From RPQJ01 sp963732415 (lineage in GTDB: Bacteria > Pseudomonadota > Gammaproteobacteria > Steroidobacterales > Steroidobacteraceae): 64,000 nt of DNA. Position 1 is the first letter of the stretch, and every line of letters begins with the position of its first letter. The DNA lies in NCBI GenBank assembly GCA_963732415.1, contig CAVSZK010000021.1, positions 186,001 to 250,000 on the forward strand, given 5' to 3'. The translations under genes were made by a program, and so were the position numbers. The notes beneath the pieces were generated by a model. That model was not told the DNA's origin. It did no database searches and saw only the letters and a list, made by a program, of their open reading frames with translations. This document shows positions 52,264 to 61,346 of this stretch, piece after piece.

Positions 52264-54405
52264 GTGGCCGGCAGTCATACCGCTTGTTTCGAAGAATCAT
52301 GGTGTTGCACGCGCCTGCCCGACGGGCTCGCGGCGCTCTCCTGCGCCTGCGCGCTGGCTGTGCCGTGCCTGGCGGCTGCGGAGGACGTTACGCAGCCGCT
52401 CGAGGAGATCGTGGTCACCGCGTCGCTGCGGCCCGTTGCGGCCAACGTGATGCCGGCAAGCGCCACGGTGCTCGATTCGTTCCAGCTGCAGGCGGCAGGG
52501 CTGCAGCATCTTGCCGACCTCGTCGGCCTGGTGCCGAACCTCAACTGGTCCGGGGCAACTTCGAGGCCGCGCTATTTCCAGTTGCGCGGCATCGGTGAGT
52601 TCGAGCAGTACCAGGGCGCGCCCAACCCGTCGGTCGGGTTCCTGATCGACGACATCGACTTCAGCGGCGTCGGCGCACCGGCGACGACGTTCGACGTGCA
52701 GCAGATCGAGGTACTGCGCGGCCCGCAGGGCACCCGCTACGGCGCCAACGCGCTTGCCGGGCTCATCAGCGTCCGCACCGTGGATCCAACGGTGGATCCC
52801 GAATTCTCGGCGGAAGTAACTGCCGGAGGCGACGGCCTGATCGGCGGCGGTGTGGTCGCAGGCGGCGCGCTTGGGTCTTGGGGCAAGGCCAGCGATTCGG
52901 CGTGGCGGTTCGTTGCCCAACGTACGCTGAGTGATGGGTTTCGTCACAACGTCTACCTGAACCGCGACGACACCAACGATCGCGACGAAACTACGCTGCG
53001 CGGCAAGTTGAGCATCGGGGTAGCGGGTGGCTGGCGTGTCGATGCTGCCGCACTGTATGCAGCCATTCACAATGGCTTCGATGCTTTCGCACTCGACAAT
53101 GACTTTCAAACGCTGTCGAACCAGCCGGGCCGCGACGAGCAACGCTCGGAGGGCGCGATGGTGCGCCTGACCGGCGACCTGGGGCCGGTTACGCTCGTCA
53201 GCACCAGCACCTACGCGAACTCTGACATCGTCTACAGCTTCGACGGCGACTGGGCCAACGATCCGTACTGGGGCATTTACGCCCCCTACGACTATTTCTC
53301 TCACTACGATCGCGAGCGCGGCACGCTCGGTCAGGATCTGCGCCTGACGAGCCTGGCCGACGCCCGCTCCGACGGTTTTGGCTGGCTCGCAGGGATTTAC
53401 GCGCTGCGTTTCAGCGAGGACACACTACAGCGCGACTACTTCGAGTCAGAACTGACTGGGCCACCTCTGAAGAGCGCCTATGACGCGACCAACCTCGCGG
53501 CCTATGGCGAGACCGAGTGGCAGCTTCGGGAGAGCATTACCTTGTCTGCAGGGCTTCGGGTCGAGACGCGATCGGCCGATTATCACGACAGCGACGGCGC
53601 GAGGTTTTCCCCGGTCAATACGATGGTCGGCGGGCACCTGTCGCTGGCCGGTGACATGGGCGCCGACAGCGCCTGGTACGCGACGCTGGCCCGCGGCTTC
53701 AAGGCGGGTGGGTTCAACATCGGCGAATTCATCCCGGAGGACCTGCTGGAGTACGACCCGGAATACCTGTGGAACCTGGAGACTGGGCTGCACCTGCGCA
53801 ACCCGTCGCACACCCTGTCGGCCGACCTGGCCGTGTTTTACATGTGGCGAATCGAGGAGCAGGTGTCTGCTTCATACCAGTTGGATCCGGGCGATCCGCT
53901 GTCCTACGTCTTCTATACCAGCAATGCCGCGAAGGGTCGTAACTACGGCCTCGAGGCGACGCTCGCCTGGCGCGCGCAGCCCTCGCTGCTGCTGGGCGCG
54001 ACCCTCGGTCTGCTCGGCACCGAGTATCTCGACTACCAGTACGGCGACCGGAACCTCGACGGGCGCGAGCAGGCGAGCGCGCCACCCTATCAGTATTCGC
54101 TATCCGCCGAGTGGGGCCGTGACCGGGGGTGGATGGCGCGCGCCGACGTCACCGGCTGTGCGTCGTTCTATTTCGATACCAGTAACGACCAGAAGTCGAA
54201 GCCATACGTTCTCGTGAACCTGAAAGCGGGATACGTGGCCGATCGCTGGACGGTGCACGCCTGGGTGCGAAACGTGTTCAACGAAAATTACGCGGTGCGC
54301 GGTTTCTATTTCGGCCTGGAGCCGCCGGACTACGCCGACAAGCTCTACACACAGCGCGGCGACCCGCAACTGGCCGGTGTCACATTCACCTGGTCGCTGA
54401 ACTAG
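52264..54405 (+). CDS. TonB-dependent outer-membrane receptor, predicted thiamine uptake
   Basis: Outer-membrane transporter of 713 residues. Start GTG 52264 with GGGAG inside the riboswitch. After the signal peptide come a TonB box-like EEIVVTAS, a plug domain (LDSFQLQAAGLQHLADLVGLVPNLNW, IEVLRGPQGTRYGANALAGLISV) and a 22-strand barrel ending TFTWSLN with a C-terminal aromatic. The TPP riboswitch directly before it and the downstream genes point to thiamine or a derivative as substrate, known for the OMR class of the THI regulon; this is inference from context. Confidence 0.93.
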   Translation: MAGSHTACFEESWCCTRLPDGLAALSCACALAVPCLAAAEDVTQPLEEIVVTASLRPVAANVMPASATVLDSFQLQAAGLQHLADLVGLVPNLNWSGATSRPRYFQLRGIGEFEQYQGAPNPSVGFLIDDIDFSGVGAPATTFDVQQIEVLRGPQGTRYGANALAGLISVRTVDPTVDPEFSAEVTAGGDGLIGGGVVAGGALGSWGKASDSAWRFVAQRTLSDGFRHNVYLNRDDTNDRDETTLRGKLSIGVAGGWRVDAAALYAAIHNGFDAFALDNDFQTLSNQPGRDEQRSEGAMVRLTGDLGPVTLVSTSTYANSDIVYSFDGDWANDPYWGIYAPYDYFSHYDRERGTLGQDLRLTSLADARSDGFGWLAGIYALRFSEDTLQRDYFESELTGPPLKSAYDATNLAAYGETEWQLRESITLSAGLRVETRSADYHDSDGARFSPVNTMVGGHLSLAGDMGADSAWYATLARGFKAGGFNIGEFIPEDLLEYDPEYLWNLETGLHLRNPSHTLSADLAVFYMWRIEEQVSASYQLDPGDPLSYVFYTSNAAKGRNYGLEATLAWRAQPSLLLGATLGLLGTEYLDYQYGDRNLDGREQASAPPYQYSLSAEWGRDRGWMARADVTGCASFYFDTSNDQKSKPYVLVNLKAGYVADRWTVHAWVRNVFNENYAVRGFYFGLEPPDYADKLYTQRGDPQLAGVTFTWSLN

Positions 54406-54443
54406 ACTCGCGCCATCCCAGCCACCAATTCGAGGATCAGAAA

Positions 54444-54719
54444 GTGCGAATTGCCGTAGATATCAGTCTCTATCCGCTCGACGTGGACTATGTCCCGCCG
54501 ATCCGCGACTTCATCGAGCGCCTCAACCGGCACGAGGGCCTCCAGGTGGTGACCAACGCGATGAGCACACAGGTGGCTGGCGAGCACCACAGCGTATTCG
54601 CGGCGCTCGAGGCTGAGACGGGTGCATCATTCGCCACGGGGGGCCGCGCAGTTTTCGTGATGAAAGTGCTGGGCGGCGAGCCGACGGCGGCGGAGCGCCT
54701 GGCCCTGCAGCAGTCCTGA
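54444..54719 (+). CDS. YkoF/DUF77-type thiamine-binding-like protein
   Basis: A 91-residue protein resembling the MTH1187/YkoF (DUF77) family, some of which bind thiamine. Start GTG 54444, AGGA 7 bp upstream. It reads MRIAVDISLYPLDVDYVPPIRDFIERLNRHEGLQVVTNAMSTQVAGEHHSVFAALEAE, with the pattern of that family. In YkoF thiamine is bound at the dimer interface; here riboswitch control supports a thiamine role. It follows the receptor by 38 bp and precedes pnuT by 10 bp. Confidence 0.85.
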   Translation: MRIAVDISLYPLDVDYVPPIRDFIERLNRHEGLQVVTNAMSTQVAGEHHSVFAALEAETGASFATGGRAVFVMKVLGGEPTAAERLALQQS

Positions 54720-54729
54720 AGAGTTCCAC

Positions 54730-55341
54730 GTGGGATCCAGCCTGATCGAATGGGTGGCAGTGGCGCTCGCGCTTGCCTACGTGCTGCTGGCGACGCGGCA
54801 GAGCCGCTGGTGCTGGCCGGCTGCGGGGGTGAGCGGGGCGATCTACCTGATGCTGTTCGCGCGCGCAGGACTGACGATGCAGGCCGCACTCCAGGCGTTC
54901 TACATCGTGATGGCAGTCTATGGCTGGATAGCCTGGCGGGCGAGTCATGGCCAGGCCGGAGAACTGCCCGTCAGCGACTGGCCGGCACGCTGGCACTTCG
55001 CGGCAGCGGCGCTGGTGATCGCCGCAACGGTGACGAACGTGTACCTGCTCGATGGCGACGAGGATCCGCTGGTCCGATACGCGGACTCGTTCGTCGCCTG
55101 GGGCAGCGTCGTGGCGACCTGGATGATGACGCGCAAGGTAATCGAGAACTGGCTCTACTGGATCGTATTCGACCTGGTTGCCGCATCGCTTTATTTCAGC
55201 CAGGGATTCAATGCGACGGCGGGACTGTTCCTGGTCTACGTCGTGCTGGCCGTGCGCGGATACCTGCAGTGGCGCCCGGGGCTCGTGAAACGCGAAGCGG
55301 GCGCGGGCGGGGCCGGGAACCCAGCCGCGGGCACACCTTGA
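54730..55341 (+). CDS. pnuT: PnuC-family transporter, predicted thiamine type (PnuT)
   Basis: Inner-membrane transporter of 203 residues with about seven hydrophobic helices. Start GTG 54730. The PnuC signatures are present: MQAALQAFYIVMAVYGWIAWR and ENWLYWIVFDLVAASLYFSQGF. PnuC members carry nicotinamide riboside, but the class within THI regulons (PnuT) takes thiamine. Location after the riboswitch, receptor and YkoF-like gene and before a kinase strongly favours thiamine. Confidence 0.88.
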   Translation: MGSSLIEWVAVALALAYVLLATRQSRWCWPAAGVSGAIYLMLFARAGLTMQAALQAFYIVMAVYGWIAWRASHGQAGELPVSDWPARWHFAAAALVIAATVTNVYLLDGDEDPLVRYADSFVAWGSVVATWMMTRKVIENWLYWIVFDLVAASLYFSQGFNATAGLFLVYVVLAVRGYLQWRPGLVKREAGAGGAGNPAAGTP

Positions 55342-55354
55342 GTCCAGGAGCGCG

Positions 55355-56326
55355 GTGAACATGACGCTGGCGGCAGGCGCGCCGGAGATCGCCGTACGCG
55401 CCGCACTGCGGGCACGGGATGCAACGCGCGCGCTTGCGGACGCGGCGCTGGAACCCGTGCGCGGCGGACTCAGCAATCATGCCTGGAAGACCGAAGTGGA
55501 TGGGCGCAGCTGGTTCGTGAGGCTCGGTGGGCCGGAGTCGGCGACGCTGGGCGTGGACCGCTGGAGCGAGTGCGCACTGCTCGCCGTCGCCGGTGCCGCG
55601 GGTCTCGCTCCGTCGCTGCTGGCCTGCGAGCCCTCGAACGGATTGCTGGTGACGCATTTCGTCGCGGGGTCGACCTGGCGGCGCGAGGACGCACGCGATG
55701 CGCTCAACGTGGCGCGCATTGCAGAGCGGTTGCAGGTGCTGCACGGCCTGCGTCCCTCTGCCGGGATACGCCGCGTGGATTTCGCGGCCAGGGCGCGAAG
55801 CCTCGCGGAGCAACTGTGCGCAATCAGCCCGTTTCCAGCCTCGTGGCCTGGTGAGTGCGGTGGCGTGGCAGACGCGGAGGAGTGTGCACGAGCGTCGGGT
55901 CAGGTGCTTGCCCGGGTTGCCGCATCGGCCTTCGGACTGCTGGCCTCGCGGCGTGCGACGCTTGTTCCATGTCATAACGACCTGCATCACCTGAACCTGG
56001 TCGACGACGGACACCGCCTGTGGATCGTGGATTGGGAATATGGGGGCGTCGGTGATCCGCTGTTTGACCTGGCGAGTCTTGCCTGCCAGCACGAGTACAC
56101 GACCGCCGACCGAGAGTTGCTGCTCGACGCCTACGGTCGCAGCGCAGGGGTCGATGCAGCGGCGCTCGACGCGGCCTGCACGGTTTTCGACTATGTGCAG
56201 TGGCTCTGGTACCTGCTCTGGGCTGCGCGCAATCCGGCCGCCAGCGACGATTGTGTGGCCCGCGCGAGGGTGCTGGCAGGCCGCCTCACCGCCTCGGCCC
56301 GGCAAGCGGGCGCCCGCAATGCGTAA
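55355..56326 (+). CDS. Aminoglycoside/choline-kinase-type phosphotransferase, predicted thiamine kinase
   Basis: Predicted small-molecule kinase of 323 residues. Start GTG 55355 (ATG 55361 also in frame). The family features: VRGGLSNHAWKTEVDGRSWFVRLGG nucleotide loop, catalytic Brenner motif CHNDLHHLN with the aspartate base, and metal-binding IVDWEYGGVGDPLFDLA. This matches choline/thiamine kinase (ThiK-like) proteins. In the THI operon it would phosphorylate imported thiamine. A true thiamine pyrophosphokinase is not seen here; ThiL could act next. Confidence 0.85.
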   Translation: MNMTLAAGAPEIAVRAALRARDATRALADAALEPVRGGLSNHAWKTEVDGRSWFVRLGGPESATLGVDRWSECALLAVAGAAGLAPSLLACEPSNGLLVTHFVAGSTWRREDARDALNVARIAERLQVLHGLRPSAGIRRVDFAARARSLAEQLCAISPFPASWPGECGGVADAEECARASGQVLARVAASAFGLLASRRATLVPCHNDLHHLNLVDDGHRLWIVDWEYGGVGDPLFDLASLACQHEYTTADRELLLDAYGRSAGVDAAALDAACTVFDYVQWLWYLLWAARNPAASDDCVARARVLAGRLTASARQAGARNA

Positions 56327-56391
56327 CAGGTGCGCGAAAGCTGTTGCGCTGCAATAATTGGCCCTGATCGCATGGGCAACGAGGACGGACA

Positions 56392-56709
56392 ATGGCGAAG
56401 ATGATGGTGACGGATCGCGATGGGATTCTGCACGAAGTCGAGGGTCGTGACGGACTCAAGCTCATGGAGACACTCCGCGAGTTCGACTACGGCGTGACCG
56501 CCATCTGCGGTGGTCTGTGTTCATGCGCGACCTGCCACGTGTTCGTCGAGCCCGAGTGGATGTCGCGACTGCCGGCGCCGCAGGGCGATGAAAAGGAACT
56601 GCTGGTCGAGTTGCAGCACTATGATGCTGCCCGCTCGCGACTCAGCTGCCAGGTGGAGTTCACCGATGCGCTGGATGGCTTGCCGTTACAGATCGCACCG
56701 GACGAGTGA
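56392..56709 (+). CDS. 2Fe-2S ferredoxin (adrenodoxin/putidaredoxin type)
   Basis: Electron carrier of 105 residues. The four cysteines follow the plant/adrenodoxin pattern: CGGLCSCATC with C-x5-C-x2-C, then a later cysteine in SRLSCQVEF. The N-terminal strand VTDRDGILHEVEGRDGLKLMETLREFDYGVTAICGG is characteristic of adrenodoxin-like P450 and hydroxylase partners. The enoyl-CoA hydratase gene follows by 66 bp. No P450 is adjacent. Confidence 0.94.
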   Translation: MAKMMVTDRDGILHEVEGRDGLKLMETLREFDYGVTAICGGLCSCATCHVFVEPEWMSRLPAPQGDEKELLVELQHYDAARSRLSCQVEFTDALDGLPLQIAPDE

Positions 56710-56775
56710 TCGACGCCGCTGGAACGATTTGCCTGATTTCGCATCGCGAGGCGAGGCGCTTCGCTCGGAGGTCGA

Positions 56776-57549
56776 ATGAGTGATTCCGTGCTGGTCCAGG
56801 TGACCGATCGCATCGCCACGCTGACGCTGAATCGGCCCGACGCCGGTAACGTGCTTGACATGGACATGGGGCGCGCACTGCTCGGTGCGGCCCTGCGGTG
56901 CGAGGCCGACCCCGGCATTCGCGCGGTCGTTCTCACCGGGGCGGGCAAGAATTTCTGCTTTGGCGGCGACGTACGCGGCATGGCCGGCCAAGGCGACGCC
57001 GTAGGCGGCTACCTGAACGAGCTCACGACGCATATCCACGGAGCAATCAGTGCCTTCACACGCATGCGTGCGCCAGTGATCGCCGCGGTCAACGGCACCG
57101 CCGCCGGCGGTGCGGTGGGACTCGCGTGCTCGACGGACCTCGCTATCGCGGGGCATGGAAGCAGGTTCACGCTGGCGTACACCGGCATCGGCATGGCGCC
57201 CGACTGCGGCACGTCGTTCCTGCTGCCGCGAATCGTCGGGCGCCGCCGTGCACTGGAACTCTTCCTTACCAACCGCGTTCTCGACGCCGGGGAGGCCCTT
57301 GCCTGGGGGCTCGTCAACCAGGTCGTCGACGACGCCGAGGTGCTCTCCCGGGCGCAAGCCCTTGCTGCCCGATTTGCAGATGGTCCGACAGATTCCTATG
57401 GCGCGGTCAAGCACCTGATGGGCCTGTCCGAACCCGGTATCGAGACCCAGATGGCAGCTGAGGGCAGGGCCATCGCGGCGCAGGGACTGCATCCGAACGG
57501 CATTGAAGGCGTGCGAGCATTCGTCGAGAAACGCAAGCCAAGGTATTGA
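56776..57549 (+). CDS. Enoyl-CoA hydratase/isomerase family protein
   Basis: Crotonase-fold enzyme of 257 residues acting on acyl-CoA thioesters. Parts: TLNRPDAGNVLDMDMGRALLGAA, GAGKNFCFGGDVRGMAGQGD, AAVNGTAAGGAVGLACSTDLAIAGHGSRFTLAYTGIGMAPDCGTSFLLPRIVG, including the oxyanion-hole glycines. At the position of the second catalytic glutamate the sequence has D (APDCGTS), as in several isomerase-type members, so reaction type is uncertain. It lies between a ferredoxin and thiolase. Confidence 0.9.
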   Translation: MSDSVLVQVTDRIATLTLNRPDAGNVLDMDMGRALLGAALRCEADPGIRAVVLTGAGKNFCFGGDVRGMAGQGDAVGGYLNELTTHIHGAISAFTRMRAPVIAAVNGTAAGGAVGLACSTDLAIAGHGSRFTLAYTGIGMAPDCGTSFLLPRIVGRRRALELFLTNRVLDAGEALAWGLVNQVVDDAEVLSRAQALAARFADGPTDSYGAVKHLMGLSEPGIETQMAAEGRAIAAQGLHPNGIEGVRAFVEKRKPRY

Positions 57550-57679
57550 ACTTAAAGGGGCTGATCACGGGTGCGATGGCGCCGGGCGCGGACCCGCGGC
57601 GGTGACCGCTTTCGACGAATGGCGCGCCATATCGCTGGTGTAGTATTGCGACGCAACATCGCAACCGGGGCACCCGCAA

Positions 57680-58888
57680 ATGACCGACGCATACATCCTC
57701 GAGGCCGTGCGCACGCCGCGTGGCCGCGGCCGGCCGGACGGCTCGCTGCATTCGATCACTCCCGTACAACTCGCGGCGCAGACGCTCGCCGAACTCAGGG
57801 ATCGCACCAGCCTCGACACCAGGCTGGTGGACGACGTGACTTTCGGTTGCGTGACGCCGATCGGTGAGCAGGGAGCAGACATCGCGCGCGTCGCGGCCCT
57901 GGTCGCGGGTTACGACGAGAGCGTACCGGGCAAGCAGTTGAACCGCTTCTGCGCCTCCGGTCTCGAGTCGGTGAACACCGCGGCTGCGCAGGTCATGTCC
58001 GGCAGCTCCGAACTCGCAATCGGCGGCGGCGTCGAGTCCATGTCGCGCGTCCCGATGGGCAGCGACGGCGGCGCCTGGGCAATCGACCCCCGCGTCGCAT
58101 GGCAGCAGTATTTCGTGCCGCAGGGAATCAGCGCGGACCTGATCGCGACGCTCGAGGGATTCACGCGCGACGACCTCGACGCCTACGCGGTCGAGAGCCA
58201 GCGCCGCGCGGCCCATGCCCAGCAGGCCGGGTACTTCGATCGCTCGATCTTTCCGGTCAGGGACGCGATCGGCGAAATCGCACTTGCGAAGGACGAGTAC
58301 CTGCGTCCGGGCACGACGATGGCGGACCTGGCTAAGCTGAAGCCCGCGTTCGTGACCATGGGCGAGGATGCCGGATTCGATGCGGTGGCGATCCAGCGTT
58401 ATCCGCAGGTCGAGACGATCCACCACGTCCACACAGCCGGCAATTCGAGCGGCATCGTCGACGGTGCCGCAGCCATGCTGGTCGGGAGCAAGCGAGCGGC
58501 AAAGAAGCTCGGCGTGAAACCGCGTGCACGCATCGTCGGCTTCGCCTCGATCGGCAGCGAGCCGACGATCATGCTCACAGGCCCGGCCGGCGCGAGCCGG
58601 CGCGTGCTGAAGCGCTGCCGCATGAAGACCTCGGACATCGACCTCTGGGAGATCAACGAGGCGTTTGCCGCTGTCGTTCTCCGCTACCAGCGTGACATGG
58701 ACATCACGCCTGACAAGGTGAACGTGAATGGCGGTGCCATCGCGCTCGGCCACCCGCTAGGCGCCACGGGTGCCATCGTGCTCAACATCGCGCTCGACGA
58801 GCTCGAACGGCGCGACCTTTCGACGGCGCTCGTGACGCTCTGCATCGGGGCGGGCATGGGCACGGCGACGATCATCGAGCGCGTCTGA
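57680..58888 (+). CDS. Acetyl-CoA C-acyltransferase (thiolase)
   Basis: Thiolase catalysing the last step of beta-oxidation (or the reverse condensation). The 402-residue protein has nucleophile C91 in QLNRFCASGLESV, INEAFAAV, NVNGGAIALGHPLGATGA (catalytic histidine) and CIGAGMGTATIIE (second cysteine). The pattern AFVTMGEDAGFDAVAIQRYP suggests a FadI/FadA-type partner. It precedes the FadJ-like gene by 34 bp on the same strand, forming a beta-oxidation pair. Confidence 0.95.
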   Translation: MTDAYILEAVRTPRGRGRPDGSLHSITPVQLAAQTLAELRDRTSLDTRLVDDVTFGCVTPIGEQGADIARVAALVAGYDESVPGKQLNRFCASGLESVNTAAAQVMSGSSELAIGGGVESMSRVPMGSDGGAWAIDPRVAWQQYFVPQGISADLIATLEGFTRDDLDAYAVESQRRAAHAQQAGYFDRSIFPVRDAIGEIALAKDEYLRPGTTMADLAKLKPAFVTMGEDAGFDAVAIQRYPQVETIHHVHTAGNSSGIVDGAAAMLVGSKRAAKKLGVKPRARIVGFASIGSEPTIMLTGPAGASRRVLKRCRMKTSDIDLWEINEAFAAVVLRYQRDMDITPDKVNVNGGAIALGHPLGATGAIVLNIALDELERRDLSTALVTLCIGAGMGTATIIERV

Positions 58889-58922
58889 CGCGCAGCTCAG
58901 CCAAGGGCACGGGACCAACAAC

Positions 58923-61094
58923 ATGACACAGAACATCCGTTATTCCGTCGACGGTGACGGCATCGCAATCCTCCTGATCGACGTGGCCGACAGGCCGATG
59001 AACGTGATCACCCCGGGATTCCGCAAGGATCTCGCCGAATGCGTGGAAAAACTCGCAGCGGATCCGGCGGTGCGCGGCGCCGTCATTGGGTCGGCGAAGT
59101 CGAGCTTCATGGCCGGCGCCGACATCAAGGACATGGCCGCGGCGTTCCAGCGAGGACTCACCGCAGCCGAGGCCGCGAAATTCAGCGGTGAGTTGAATCG
59201 GCTGCTCAGGCGGCTCGAAACCTGCGGCAAGCCGATCGCAGCAGCGGTGAATGGCGTCGCACTCGGCGGCGGTTTCGAGGTCGCGCTCGCCTGTCACTAT
59301 CGGGTGATGTCCGACGACCCGAAGGCCGGGGTCGGATTTCCGGAAGTGAAGATCGGTTTGCTTCCCGGCGCGGGCGGAACGCAGCGCACTCCGCGGCTCA
59401 TCGGCGTCACCGAGGCACTCAGGCTGATCAGCGATGGCCGGCCGCTCGGCCCGCAGGACGCCCTGAAGAAGGGCCTCGTCAATGAACTGGCGCCGGCCGC
59501 GGAACTCGTTGAGCGGGCCCGACAGTGGATATTGAAGGGCGGCGACGGCGTCCAGCCCTGGGACAGGAAAGGCTTCCGTGTGCCCGGCGGCGCAGGCATG
59601 GCTTCGCCGGCTGCAGCGCAGACGTTCATGGTCGGCACCGCGCTCGCCGCAAAGGCGACGATGCGTAATTACCCCGCACCGGCCGCGATCCTTTCCTGCG
59701 TCTACGAAGGGACGCTGCTGCCAATGGACGCTGCACTCGCGATCGAGTCGAAGTATTTCGGACAGCTGCTCGCGGGGCCGGTCGCCCGGAACCTGATGCG
59801 CACGATGTTCATCAACAAGGGTCTCGCCGACAAGCTCGCCCGCCGTCCTGCCGTACCGCCGAAGTCGCAGGTTCGAAGGCTGGGAATCCTCGGCGCCGGC
59901 ATGATGGGTGCTGGGATCGCCCACGTCTCCGCTCTGGCCGGCATCGACGTCGTGCTGCTCGACAGCACGCTGGAGCTCGCCGGGAAGGGCAAGGACTATT
60001 CGCGGCAGTTGCTGTCCAAGGACGTCGCAAGGGGCAAGAGAAGCGAGGCGGATGCGGAGGCCGTACTGGCGCGGATTAAGCCAACCGTGAGCTATGACGA
60101 CCTCGCAGCCTGCGACCTCGTGATCGAGGCGGTGTTCGAGAACCGCGACATCAAGGCCGACGTGACCCGTAAGACCGAGGCCGTGATTCCGAAGAGCTCG
60201 GTGTTCGCCAGCAACACGTCGACGCTGCCGATCTCCGGACTGGCGCAGGCGTCGAGGCGCCCGGCGCAGTTCATCGGCATCCACTTCTTCTCGCCGGTGG
60301 AGAAGATGCCGCTGGTCGAGGTGATCGTCGGCAAGAAGACCTCCGAGGAGACACTGGCCCGCGCGCTCGACTACGTGGCGCAGCTGCGCAAGACGCCGAT
60401 CGTCGTGAACGACAGCCGCGGCTTCTACACCAGCCGCTGCTTCGGCACTTTCGTGACCGAAGGAATCGCGATGCTGCAGGAGGGCGTGACTGCGGCGCTG
60501 GTCGAGAACGGCGCGAAGATGGCGGGAATGCCGGTGGGCCCGCTTGCGGTCGCGGACGAGGTCACGATCGACCTGAGCTGGAAGATCATGCGGCAGACCG
60601 AGCAGGATCTCGGCCGCAGGTTCCAGAAGCCGGTGACCTACGAAACGGTTCGCAGATTCGTCGAGGAACTGAAACGACCGGGCAAGCGCTTCGGCGCCGG
60701 CTTCTACGACTATCCGAAGGACGCGAAAAAGCACCTGTGGGCCGGCCTGGCCGACGTGTTCCAGAGCGCGCCGATGCAACCGCCGGTGGAGGAAGTCGAG
60801 AAGCGGATCCTGTGCATCCAGGCGCTGGAGGCCGCGCGCTGCATGGAGGAGGGCGTGGTCACGACCGCCGCGGAGGCGGACCTCGGATCGATTCTCGGCT
60901 GGGGATTCCCGGCCTGGACGGGTGGCACGCTGTCGTACATCGACACGATGGGGATCCGTGAGTTCGTCGCCGAGTGCGATCGGCTCGCCAAGCGCTATGG
61001 AAAGCGGTTCAAGCCGTCCAAGTGGCTGCGTGCACGCGCCGAGAGCAATGAGTCGTTCCATGGCGCGGACGGCGGGGAATCACGGGCGGCGTGA
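58923..61094 (+). CDS. Bifunctional enoyl-CoA hydratase / 3-hydroxyacyl-CoA dehydrogenase (FadB/FadJ-like)
   Basis: Multifunctional beta-oxidation alpha subunit of 723 residues. The N-terminal crotonase domain has SSFMAGADIKDMAAAF, AAVNGVALGGGFEVALACHYRV and PEVKIGLLPGAGGTQRTPR (catalytic glutamates). The NAD-binding domain starts RLGILGAGMMGAGIAHVSALAGI near residue 318, with HFFSPVEKMPLVEVI containing the dehydrogenase histidine. Two C-terminal 3HCDH domains end the protein. With the upstream thiolase it completes a beta-oxidation complex. Confidence 0.95.
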   Translation: MTQNIRYSVDGDGIAILLIDVADRPMNVITPGFRKDLAECVEKLAADPAVRGAVIGSAKSSFMAGADIKDMAAAFQRGLTAAEAAKFSGELNRLLRRLETCGKPIAAAVNGVALGGGFEVALACHYRVMSDDPKAGVGFPEVKIGLLPGAGGTQRTPRLIGVTEALRLISDGRPLGPQDALKKGLVNELAPAAELVERARQWILKGGDGVQPWDRKGFRVPGGAGMASPAAAQTFMVGTALAAKATMRNYPAPAAILSCVYEGTLLPMDAALAIESKYFGQLLAGPVARNLMRTMFINKGLADKLARRPAVPPKSQVRRLGILGAGMMGAGIAHVSALAGIDVVLLDSTLELAGKGKDYSRQLLSKDVARGKRSEADAEAVLARIKPTVSYDDLAACDLVIEAVFENRDIKADVTRKTEAVIPKSSVFASNTSTLPISGLAQASRRPAQFIGIHFFSPVEKMPLVEVIVGKKTSEETLARALDYVAQLRKTPIVVNDSRGFYTSRCFGTFVTEGIAMLQEGVTAALVENGAKMAGMPVGPLAVADEVTIDLSWKIMRQTEQDLGRRFQKPVTYETVRRFVEELKRPGKRFGAGFYDYPKDAKKHLWAGLADVFQSAPMQPPVEEVEKRILCIQALEAARCMEEGVVTTAAEADLGSILGWGFPAWTGGTLSYIDTMGIREFVAECDRLAKRYGKRFKPSKWLRARAESNESFHGADGGESRAA

Positions 61095-61346
61095 TCGACG
61101 ACCACGGTTTGCGCACTGACGTGCCGGGCTGCGTCGTGGTACTCGGGTTCATGCGCCCGACGTCGTCACGGTGAGCGGCCTCCCGTGCCGGATTCCGTCG
61201 CGGGGACGCCGTGAACCCATTCCTGGGGGCTCGCGCGCGGCATCCCTGCCGCGCGACGCCCCGCGCCGAAATCCGGCACTGGGAGCCGCCCCCGAGGAGG
61301 CACCATCGCGCGCGGTTTTCAACTTTGGTTGATTGGGGAGTGATTG

